Source: an uncultured Lachnospiraceae bacterium (GTDB lineage: Bacteria > Bacillota > Clostridia > Lachnospirales > Lachnospiraceae). From it: DNA of 7,105 nt. This document shows, in pieces, positions 1 through 5,887 of the stretch. Each line of letters starts with the position of its first letter. Within the stretch, counting starts at the first letter, position 1. The stretch covers positions 4,758 to 11,862 of the forward strand of contig CAJUJG010000026.1 in NCBI GenBank assembly GCA_910586715.1, in the 5' to 3' direction. The notes beneath the pieces are model-generated. The model saw only the letters and a program-made list of their open reading frames with translations. It did not search any database and had not been told where the DNA came from. The translations under genes were made by a program, and so were the position numbers.

Positions 1-2
1 AA

Positions 3-1265
3 AAATCGCTCGGCGCGGTAAACGGGTTTATTGAAGAGATGATGGAAGGGCAGAAGGTTGTCAAAGTGTTCTGTCATGAGGAAGAAAATATGGAACGGTT
101 TAACGTGCTCAACGACGAGCTTTTTGACAGCGCATACAACGCGAACCGTTTCGGAAACATGTTGGGACCGATTAATCTACAGCTTGGAAACGTGAGTTAC
201 GTGGTGTGCGCGATTGTCGGCGGCGTGCTTGCAATCGGGAATATCGGCGGACTGACGCTTGGCGGTTTGGCGAGTTTTCTGACATTTAACAAGAGCTTTA
301 ACATGCCAATCAATCAGGTGAGTATGCAGTTTAACTCGATTATCATGGCGCTTGCGGGTGCTGACAGAGTGTTTAAACTGATTGACGAGCAGCCGGAGGA
401 GGACGCGGGATACGTGACGCTTTTCAATGCCGAGGAAGTAAACGGAGAACTTCGCGAAACGAACAAACATACGGGTATGTGGGCGTGGAAACACTATCAT
501 AAGGACAGCGATACGACAACGTATCAGCGTCTTGAAGGCGGCGTGGTGTTTGACGATGTTGATTTTGGCTACAACGACGAGAAGATGGTGCTCCACAATA
601 TCAAGATGTTTGCCGAGCCTGGACAGAAGATTGCCTTTGTCGGTTCTACGGGTGCGGGAAAGACAACAATTACGAATTTAATCAATCGTTTTTACGATAT
701 TCAGGACGGTAAAATCCGCTATGACGGAATTAATGTAAACAAAATCAAGAAAGCCGATTTGCGGCGTTCGCTCGGCATTGTGTTACAGGATACGCATTTG
801 TTTACGGCGACGGTCATGGAAAACATCCGATACGGAAAGCTTGAAGCGAGCGACGAGGAAGTTATTGCGGCGGCAAAGCTTGCCAATGCGCATGGCTTTA
901 TTGAGCGGCTCCCGCAGGGCTACGACACGCTGCTGACGGGTGACGGAGCGAATTTAAGCCAGGGACAGCGGCAGCTTCTTGCCATTGCAAGGGCGGCGAT
1001 TGCGGACCCGCCCGCGCTGATTTTGGACGAGGCGACAAGCTCAATTGATACGCGTACCGAGAAGATTGTGCAGGACGGCATGGATAAGCTGATGAAGGAT
1101 AGGACGACGTTTGTAATTGCACACAGGCTTTCGACGGTAAGAAACAGCGACTGCATTATGGTGCTTGAACAGGGGCGGATTATCGAGCGCGGGACGCATG
1201 ATGAGCTGATTGCGGAGAAAGGAAAGTATTATCAGCTTTATACGGGGAATGCGATTGCAAATTAA
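3..1265 (+). CDS. ABC exporter half-transporter (permease-ATPase), 5'-truncated by the window
   Basis: This is the C-terminal part of a type I ABC exporter, a membrane pump that uses ATP to move drugs, lipids or peptides. The frame is open from base 3, and the residues before the Met codon at 39 (KSLGAVNGFIEE) fit the family, so that Met is internal. Numbered from that Met, the last membrane segments lie around residues 50-67 and 72-90. The nucleotide-binding domain fills about 165-400, with Walker A GSTGAGKT (202-209), Q-loop Gln250, signature LSQGQ (306-310), Walker B ALILDE with catalytic Glu331, and switch His362, all intact. A long linker (about 119-168, containing MWAWKH) precedes the ATPase domain, as I recall from YfiC-like clostridial exporters. 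Such proteins usually pair with a second half-transporter, which would lie upstream of the window. The substrate cannot be read from the sequence. No terminator hairpin follows the stop. Confidence 0.95.
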   Translation, partial: KSLGAVNGFIEEMMEGQKVVKVFCHEEENMERFNVLNDELFDSAYNANRFGNMLGPINLQLGNVSYVVCAIVGGVLAIGNIGGLTLGGLASFLTFNKSFNMPINQVSMQFNSIIMALAGADRVFKLIDEQPEEDAGYVTLFNAEEVNGELRETNKHTGMWAWKHYHKDSDTTTYQRLEGGVVFDDVDFGYNDEKMVLHNIKMFAEPGQKIAFVGSTGAGKTTITNLINRFYDIQDGKIRYDGINVNKIKKADLRRSLGIVLQDTHLFTATVMENIRYGKLEASDEEVIAAAKLANAHGFIERLPQGYDTLLTGDGANLSQGQRQLLAIARAAIADPPALILDEATSSIDTRTEKIVQDGMDKLMKDRTTFVIAHRLSTVRNSDCIMVLEQGRIIERGTHDELIAEKGKYYQLYTGNAIAN

Positions 1266-1273
1266 TTAGGTAC

Positions 1274-1302
1274 TTGCCATATTTTCATAAAACTGATAAA
1301 AT
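1274..1302 (+). promoter_or_regulatory. Sigma-A-type promoter of the TetR-aldo/keto reductase operon
   Basis: A -35 box TTGCCA (1274-1279) and a -10 box TAAAAT (1297-1302) are separated by exactly 17 bases, matching the consensus at five of six positions in each box. It begins 9 bases after the ABC exporter stop codon, so the regulator operon can be transcribed independently. Transcription would start near 1309, upstream of the dyad at 1325-1338. Confidence 0.6.
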
Positions 1303-1324
1303 TTAGTTTAGGATTATGTAGTTT

Positions 1325-1338
1325 GTGCAAGCATGCAC
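1325..1338. promoter_or_regulatory. Candidate TetR operator (inverted repeat)
   Basis: GTGCA (1325-1329) and TGCAC (1334-1338) form a perfect inverted repeat around AGCA. It lies about 16 bases downstream of the predicted transcription start and 22 bases before the regulator start codon. TetR-family repressors commonly bind dyads in this position to control their own operon. The site is seen in the sequence; its use by this regulator is inference. The arms are short, so chance is possible. Confidence 0.4.
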
Positions 1339-1360
1339 TGTACGGATGAGGAGAGAAAAC

Positions 1361-1948
1361 ATGGCATTCTCAAAGGGAAAACGGATTGAGGACGAAATGA
1401 GTAAACGCATTGTTGACCTTGCGGTGAATATTGGCTGCAAAGAAGGTGTGGGCGCGTTGACCGTGACGCGCCTGTGCCGGGAGTTAAATTGCGACAGGCG
1501 CGTAATTTATAACCGGTTTCGTGATATTGACGAGATTAATATGCTTATCGCAAAACGCTGCAATGAGGAGCTTATTCAAAAGGCGCAGGAGCAGGCACCG
1601 CAGAACGTGTCTTTTTATGAGTGCTTTATGGCAAAGATTATGACGGTCTTTACATATATATATGAGAAAAACGCTTCATTTCAGTATTATACCGCACTGT
1701 ATGAGATGTCGCCAAATGGCGTGCGCAACGAGCTGCTGCAGGACTGGGAGCGCATTGTTGAGGAAGGAAAGGCGCTCGGTACGGTGAATGCGGAAACAGA
1801 CAGCAGACGTGCGGCGGAAACGCTTTGGATTATCGTCACGAGTATTGCCGGAATGCTTGCCGCAAATACGGGATATCCGTATCAGGAGGCGCGTGATTCC
1901 ATGCTCTACGGCGTGCGGGCTGTCTTTGAAACGATGAAAATACGATAA
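1361..1948 (+). CDS. TetR/AcrR-family transcriptional regulator
   Basis: This 195-residue protein has the length and layout of a TetR-family regulator, which binds a DNA dyad and releases it on binding a small ligand. The N-terminal helix-turn-helix spans about residues 32-58, with ALTVTRLCRELN leading into the recognition helix and VIYNRFRD. The C-terminal part (about 80-190) is helical and would hold the ligand pocket and dimer surface. I chose ATG 1361 because AGGAG (1349-1353) sits 7 bases upstream. The in-frame GTG at 1325 and ATG at 1346 lack a comparable site, and the GTG falls inside the candidate operator. The gene is followed after 18 bases by an aldo/keto reductase gene with its own strong ribosome binding site, so the two form an operon and the reductase is the likeliest target. 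The upstream ABC exporter could be another. The ligand is unknown. Confidence 0.9.
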   Translation: MAFSKGKRIEDEMSKRIVDLAVNIGCKEGVGALTVTRLCRELNCDRRVIYNRFRDIDEINMLIAKRCNEELIQKAQEQAPQNVSFYECFMAKIMTVFTYIYEKNASFQYYTALYEMSPNGVRNELLQDWERIVEEGKALGTVNAETDSRRAAETLWIIVTSIAGMLAANTGYPYQEARDSMLYGVRAVFETMKIR

Positions 1949-1966
1949 AGGGGAGGATTAGAATGT

Positions 1967-2998
1967 ATGGTTCAGGTGAAATTAGGAAATACAGGAATTG
2001 TTGCAAATAAAAACGGGTTCGGTGCGCTGCCGATTCAAAGAATTGATAAGGACAGCGCGGTGGAGTTGATTCATATGGCGCTTCGCGGCGGCGTGAACTT
2101 CTTTGATACGGCAAGGGCGTACAGCGACAGCGAGGAAAAGCTTGGCGCGGCATTTGCGGAGATTGACCGCGGCAGCTATTATCTTGCGACAAAGACTGCC
2201 GCAAAGACCGGAGAACAGCTCCGCGCAGAGTTAGCAACTTCCCTGAATCATTTAAGGACGGATTATGTGGATATTTATCAACTCCACTGTGCGCCGAAAT
2301 GCTTTCGCCCTGGGGACGCAGACGGCGTATATGCCGCGGCTTTGGAGGCGAAAAAAGAAGGAAAGATTAAGCATATCGGCATTACGGCGCATTTGCTGAA
2401 TGTGGCGCAGGAGGCAGTTGAGAGTGGATTGTATGAGACGCTGCAGTTTCCCTTTGCGTATATTTCCGGTGAGCAGGAGATTGCTCTTGTGAAGAAGTGT
2501 GCGGATGCAGGCATGGGCTTTCTTGGCATGAAAGGGCTTGCGGGAGGGCTTTTGACAAATTCCAAGCTCTGTTACTGGTTTGCGTGCCAGTATGAGTCGG
2601 TGCTGCCGCTTTGGGGTGTGCAAAAGGAATCGGAGCTCGCGGAATTTTTGTCTTATCAGGACAATCCGCCTGTAATGGATGACGAGATGAAGGCGGTGTA
2701 TGAGAAAGACTTAAAGGAGCTTTCAGGCGATTTCTGCCGTGGCTGCGGATACTGCATGCCATGCCCGAAGGGGATACAGATTAACAACTGCGCGCGGATT
2801 TCGCAGCTTCTGCGCCGTTCGCCGTCGGCGAACTGGTTAAGCGAGGAGTGGCAGGCGAATATGGCAAAGATTAAAGAGTGCATTCATTGTAATCAGTGTG
2901 CGTCGAAGTGTCCGTACGGACTGGACACCCCGAAGCTGTTAGAAAAGAATTTAGAGGATTATGAAAACGTGGTGGCAGGGAGAGTGAGAGTGGACTGA
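1967..2998 (+). CDS. Aldo/keto reductase with C-terminal 4Fe-4S motifs (COG1453-type oxidoreductase)
   Basis: This 343-residue protein joins an NADPH-type aldo/keto reductase barrel to an iron-sulfur tail. Residues 1 to about 230 carry the usual catalytic tetrad: Asp47 and Tyr52 in FFDTARAYSDSEEKLG, Lys76 in LATKT and His107 in YQLHC. The tail has two cysteine groups, C257-x2-C260-x2-C263-x2-C266-P and C305-x2-C308-x2-C311-x3-C315-P, typical of two 4Fe-4S clusters. An extra Cys275 follows the first group. The architecture is common in anaerobes and implies electron transfer to or from a ferredoxin-like partner as well as carbonyl reduction; the substrate is unknown. GGAGG (1952-1956) lies 10 bases before the chosen ATG. 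A second ATG at 1963 is out of frame and ends after 15 codons. The gene is probably cotranscribed with the TetR gene. It ends 11 bases short of a convergent gene. Confidence 0.93.
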   Translation: MVQVKLGNTGIVANKNGFGALPIQRIDKDSAVELIHMALRGGVNFFDTARAYSDSEEKLGAAFAEIDRGSYYLATKTAAKTGEQLRAELATSLNHLRTDYVDIYQLHCAPKCFRPGDADGVYAAALEAKKEGKIKHIGITAHLLNVAQEAVESGLYETLQFPFAYISGEQEIALVKKCADAGMGFLGMKGLAGGLLTNSKLCYWFACQYESVLPLWGVQKESELAEFLSYQDNPPVMDDEMKAVYEKDLKELSGDFCRGCGYCMPCPKGIQINNCARISQLLRRSPSANWLSEEWQANMAKIKECIHCNQCASKCPYGLDTPKLLEKNLEDYENVVAGRVRVD

Positions 2999-3009
2999 TA
3001 ATATAACCG

Positions 3010-3909
3010 CTAAAAAAGCGTAGAATCTGAAAAAATAGAGTTCCAAAGGTCTAACTGCTTTCCCGCGTTTTTCTCCTCAAACGTGTATAAATACCGGAAA
3101 ATCTGTTCATTATCATGCACAATACCGTATTCCGCGCATTTTTGATGAAAAAACTCCATCAGCCGTCCGTTAATGGGGCTTTCGATTTCATATCGGTTTC
3201 CATAGGTACGCACATACCGCTTCTTCATTTTTGGAAACAGGCGGTCCAGCTGCTGATAAAAATACTCTCGGTTCCCCTCCCGCAGCGTCAATCTTATTCC
3301 GTAGCAGATAATTCCGTAGACCTTTGCCTCCCTGCACATCTCCAAAATTCCCATAAGATTCTCCTGCGTATCATTGATAAACGGCAAAATCGGCGTCAAC
3401 CATACAACAGTTGGTATTCCCATATCCCGTAGCCGTTTCAGCACCGCAAAACGCTCCTGCGTCGTACATACATTCGGCTCAATTTTTCGGCAAAGCGCTT
3501 CGTCATAAGTCGTCAAAGTCATCTGTACAACACATTTCGTCGTTTCATTAATTTTTTGCAGCAAATCCAAATCTCGCAGAATGCGGTCCGACTTTGTCAA
3601 AAGGGTAACCCCAAATCCGTTTTCATAAATTAACTGCAGCGCTTTTTTGACGTTCCCGATTTCCGGTTCCAAAGGGATATAAGGGCCAGTCATGGCTCCC
3701 GTGCCAATCATACATTTTTGGCGTTTATGCTTCAACGCGTACTCAAGCAGGTCAATCGCATTTTCCTTGACCTCAATATCCTCAAAGGCGTGCTCCATAT
3801 GGTAGCATTTACTTCTCGAATCGCAGTAAATGCAGCCATGCGAGCAGCCGCGATAGAGGTTCATGCCGTTTTTCGCAGATAAAATTCCCTTTGCCGTTAC
3901 ATAATGCAT
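3010..3909 (-). CDS. SplB-related radical SAM protein (COG1533-like)
   Basis: This 299-residue protein belongs to the radical SAM superfamily. Near the N-terminus, GCSHGCIYCD gives the C22-x3-C26-x2-C29 motif that holds the 4Fe-4S cluster used to cleave S-adenosylmethionine. The segment GTGAMTGPYIPLEPE (69-83) and the later LLTKSDRILRD (about 103-113) and WLTPILPFIND (about 169-179) match the barrel strands of the group that includes spore photoproduct lyase (SplB) and the Rv2578c/PA0069 proteins. Most members are uncharacterised. It is not a plain SplB, which is somewhat longer, so I make no claim of thymine-dimer repair. GAGGGA (minus strand, 3922-3917) lies 7 bases before the ATG. The gene starts 23 bases after the ClbS/DfsB-like gene on the same strand, so the two are probably cotranscribed. 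Its 3' end faces the aldo/keto reductase gene. Confidence 0.85.
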   Translation of the reverse strand: MHYVTAKGILSAKNGMNLYRGCSHGCIYCDSRSKCYHMEHAFEDIEVKENAIDLLEYALKHKRQKCMIGTGAMTGPYIPLEPEIGNVKKALQLIYENGFGVTLLTKSDRILRDLDLLQKINETTKCVVQMTLTTYDEALCRKIEPNVCTTQERFAVLKRLRDMGIPTVVWLTPILPFINDTQENLMGILEMCREAKVYGIICYGIRLTLREGNREYFYQQLDRLFPKMKKRYVRTYGNRYEIESPINGRLMEFFHQKCAEYGIVHDNEQIFRYLYTFEEKNAGKQLDLWNSIFSDSTLF

Positions 3910-3932
3910 TTGTCATTCCCTCACAAATCGGT

Positions 3933-4478
3933 TTACTGACCACCGGCGCAGTTTTTCCGGTGCGCCTTTAATTTTTTCATTGCCCAATCATAATGGCTTG
4001 CCGTCACGCTCACGAAGTATGAGCCTAGCGTGCTCCCGCCAACCCATGCGTAGACACCCTTTGAAAACAGCTCCTCGTTGGTAAAGGTTTCCGCTAAGCG
4101 CAGCACCTCCTCGTGTGATTGCAGCAGCATTGCCCTTGCGTCCTCGAGTGATGTTGTTTGATGTTTTTCCCAAAATTCTACATTCATTTTGCCGTAGGTT
4201 TTCCAGTTATAGGGTTGGGGAATGAACGGTTTACTCTCGCCGTTTTGGTTGGAATGTACCCAGTTGAGCAAAAGCTGGTGCCATTCATACAAATGGATAT
4301 AAATATCCCTCAGATTTTTATCGCGTTTCCAATGTGCCTCTTTCTTTTTTTCGTCCCCCGAAAAATCAAATTCGGTGGACAATTCCTCTTCGGTCAAATT
4401 GGAAATGAGTGTGTTTAAGTTCCCAAAATTTTTAGATGCGGCAGTGAGAAGTCCTGCCTTTGTCGTTGGTCTGCCCAT
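3933..4478 (-). CDS. ClbS/DfsB-family four-helix-bundle protein
   Basis: This 181-residue protein matches the ClbS/DfsB family (formerly DUF1706), which has a DinB-like four-helix fold. Recognisable blocks are the N-terminal GRPTTKAGLL, then RDKNLRDIYIHLYEWHQLLL (52-71), PYNWKTYGKMNVEFWEKHQ (89-107) and the C-terminal SHYDWAMKKLKAH (161-173). Histidines 62, 67 and 162 lie in these conserved blocks. The founding member, ClbS of colibactin-producing E. coli, opens the cyclopropane warhead of colibactin and so protects DNA. Most relatives in gut bacteria have no tested function, so resistance to a related electrophile is inference. AGGAGA lies 6 bases before the ATG. The gene has its own promoter/operator about 70-100 bases upstream, shared in sequence with that of the neighbouring WYL regulator, and probably leads into the radical SAM gene. 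Confidence 0.9.
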   Translation of the reverse strand: MGRPTTKAGLLTAASKNFGNLNTLISNLTEEELSTEFDFSGDEKKKEAHWKRDKNLRDIYIHLYEWHQLLLNWVHSNQNGESKPFIPQPYNWKTYGKMNVEFWEKHQTTSLEDARAMLLQSHEEVLRLAETFTNEELFSKGVYAWVGGSTLGSYFVSVTASHYDWAMKKLKAHRKNCAGGQ

Positions 4479-4544
4479 GGTTGTTCTCCTTTTTTCTATT
4501 AAATAATACTAAAACAATACATTTTGTTGTCGTGCTCTGAATTT

Positions 4545-4582
4545 AAGATAACACATATAACCTGACATCTGTTGTCAAGGTT
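4545..4582 (-). promoter_or_regulatory. Promoter with WYL-type operator upstream of the ClbS/DfsB-like gene
   Basis: Read on the minus strand, a consensus -35 TTGACA (4578-4573) overlaps the perfect dyad TGACA-N5-TGTCA (4577-4563), followed by GTGTTATCTT (4554-4545). The -10 is either TGTTAT, with a 19-base spacer, or TATCTT, with 22 bases and an upstream TG. The first half of the dyad overlaps the stop codon of the WYL regulator gene (4577-4575). The same dyad and the same spacing recur upstream of that regulator gene. The flanks AACCT and AGGTT extend the symmetry imperfectly. Confidence 0.65.
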
Positions 4583-5483
4583 TCTGATTATTCTTTATTT
4601 TTTGGAAAATCTGTTCTGCCTGCCTGGCGACGGCGTCCCTTAAACCAGGCGGGGCAAGAATGTCCACTTGAGTACCAAACGACAGCAAAAATCCAATGAG
4701 CCATGCGTCCACGGGCATTTTTGCAAAAACAAGAAAGCTGCCGTCCGCCTGCCGCTGTACCTGCGTTTTATCAAACTCGTCATAAACGCGGTATGCCATT
4801 TCTTTTGGAAAGCGCAGCGCAATTTCAGGGCAGATGATTTCAGGTATTTCTGTGGGGGGTGGAAATTCACGGTACGCAAACCGGTCGTTTAAAAGCGTTA
4901 AATCCAAAATCCGGTTCAGTTTGAAAATCCGCCAGTCCTGTTTCAGCGTGCAGAACGCGTTCAGATACCATGCTTTTGACTTGTAGACAAGCTTTAACGG
5001 CTCAATAATCCGCTCGCCAATCTCTTCATGAGAATTTGCATACTGGATTTTGACCGTTCTGCGTTGGATAATTGCCGTTTTCAGCAGCTCGAACTTTTCC
5101 TTGTCAAACGCGTTGTTTCCCCAATCGGAGAAATCGACTTCCAGCCAGTTTTCGGAATTGAGCTGAAACAGCGCGGAAAGCTTTTGCAGGGTCTGACTTG
5201 CGTTTTTGTTCTGCGCGGTGTTGATACTTTGCAGCGCCATGAGGATTTCCTGCTTTTCCGCCTCGGACAGTACGGCTTTGTCCAGGACAAAATCGTTCAT
5301 CAGATAAATGCCGCCGTTCCTGCCCGCCTCCGCATAGATGGGAACGCCTGCGCCGCTCAGGGCGTCAATGTCCCGATATATTGTCCGCACGGAAACTTCA
5401 AACCGCTGTGCCAGCTCGGGGGCGGTCGCCTGCCCTTTGTCGAGCAGATAATATACAATTTTAAACAGTCTGCTTTCCTGCAT
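4575..5483 (-). CDS. YafY-family transcriptional regulator (HTH-11, WYL and WCX domains)
   Basis: This 302-residue protein is a DNA-binding regulator of the YafY/WYL type. An HTH_11 winged helix occupies about residues 5-60 (ELAQRFEVSVRTIYRDIDAL, then AGRNGGIYL). A WYL domain follows at about 135-200, with the name motif AWYLN at 171-175, and a WCX dimerisation domain at about 218-298. WYL domains sense ligands or nucleic acid; some, such as PafBC in actinobacteria, respond to DNA damage. I chose ATG 5483 because AGGAGG (minus strand, 5496-5491) lies 7 bases upstream. An in-frame ATG at 5534 would add 17 residues but sits inside the operator, upstream of the predicted -10 box, and is rejected. 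The gene ends within the operator of the ClbS/DfsB-like gene with no terminator between, so read-through is possible. It probably regulates itself and those downstream genes. Confidence 0.92.
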   Translation of the reverse strand: MQESRLFKIVYYLLDKGQATAPELAQRFEVSVRTIYRDIDALSGAGVPIYAEAGRNGGIYLMNDFVLDKAVLSEAEKQEILMALQSINTAQNKNASQTLQKLSALFQLNSENWLEVDFSDWGNNAFDKEKFELLKTAIIQRRTVKIQYANSHEEIGERIIEPLKLVYKSKAWYLNAFCTLKQDWRIFKLNRILDLTLLNDRFAYREFPPPTEIPEIICPEIALRFPKEMAYRVYDEFDKTQVQRQADGSFLVFAKMPVDAWLIGFLLSFGTQVDILAPPGLRDAVARQAEQIFQKIKNNQKP

Positions 5484-5490
5484 TGCACGT

Positions 5491-5496
5491 CCTCCT
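5491..5496 (-). promoter_or_regulatory. Ribosome binding site fixing the WYL regulator start
   Basis: A perfect AGGAGG on the minus strand lies 7 bases before ATG 5483. It sets that start over the upstream in-frame ATG at 5534, which has no such site. Confidence 0.9.
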
Positions 5497-5505
5497 TTTA
5501 CAAAT

Positions 5506-5543
5506 AGGATAACACAAAAATCTTGACACGTCATGTCATGTTT
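5506..5543 (-). promoter_or_regulatory. Promoter with WYL-type operator upstream of the WYL regulator gene
   Basis: Read on the minus strand, ATGACA (5539-5534) begins the dyad TGACA-N5-TGTCA (5538-5524), followed by GTGTTATCCT (5515-5506). The distance from the dyad to GTGTTATC is identical to that at 4545-4582. The -10 would be TGTTAT, with a 19-base spacer, or TATCCT, with 22 bases and an upstream TG; either gives a short leader ending in the strong ribosome binding site. On the plus strand the same dyad contains TTGACA (5523-5528), so a weak divergent promoter is also possible. Confidence 0.6.
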
Positions 5544-5593
5544 AATGATTATGGATTGGTTTTGTTGCAGTTGTGGGATTTTACAAGGAGTTA

Positions 5594-5861
5594 ATGAATG
5601 TTACAATATATTTGATGTGCCGGTTTATGGAATCGCATGGTATTGAAAAGATTGTGCATGCACTGAAAACAATGCGATAAATATGCATTGCAAATGCGGG
5701 CAGGATTCAACGGGAACTTTTGGACAATTTGTTAGAAGCGGATTATACACGATAGGATGTATTTTTATGACAAATCCATATCGGCAACACAGGAGGATCT
5801 GATAGGCGGGCATGACAAACAGGAGTACGGGGATTATTTTGTATTGATTAGTTACTGCTAA
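5594..5861 (+). pseudogene. Possible decayed small gene, unidentified
   Basis: No intact gene is present here, but broken rightward reading frames look somewhat protein-like. From ATG 5594 one frame reads 28 codons (containing ESHGIEKIVHALKTMR), stops at TAA 5678-5680, and continues in the same frame for 24 codons (GRIQRELLDNLLEADYTR) to a stop at 5753-5755. A second frame then carries 34 codons from ATG 5757 (starting MYFYDKSI, ending GDYFVLISYC) to TAA at 5861. One nonsense change and one frameshift would join all three. AAGGAG (5585-5590) lies only 3 bases before ATG 5594, and at a better distance from an ATG at 5598 whose frame ends after five codons. I recognise no family, and the pieces may be chance. 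The overlapping leftward open frame (5625-5900) has no recognisable features. Confidence 0.22.
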
Positions 5862-5887
5862 GTCCGTATGAAAACGTACATGCAGCA

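Noticed and set aside
177..596. Leftward open frame of 139 codons inside the ABC exporter gene
   Set aside because: The opposite strand encodes an unmistakable ABC exporter; this frame is rich in His and Arg with no recognisable motif.
1325..1360. N-terminal extension of the TetR regulator from GTG 1325
   Set aside because: The GTG is within the operator dyad, the added residues do not look like a TetR N-terminus, and AGGAG is ideally placed for ATG 1361.
3007..3021. Bidirectional terminator between the convergent genes
   Set aside because: The CGCT/AGCG stem is only four base pairs and lacks a following T-run on either strand.
5028..5507. Rightward open frame of 159 codons across the WYL regulator gene
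   Set aside because: It lies opposite a clear WYL regulator with a perfect ribosome binding site, has no domain-like motifs, and is best explained as the complement of real coding sequence.
5484..5534. N-terminal extension of the WYL regulator from ATG 5534
   Set aside because: That ATG lies inside the operator, upstream of the predicted -10 box, and has no ribosome binding site, whereas ATG 5483 has a perfect one.
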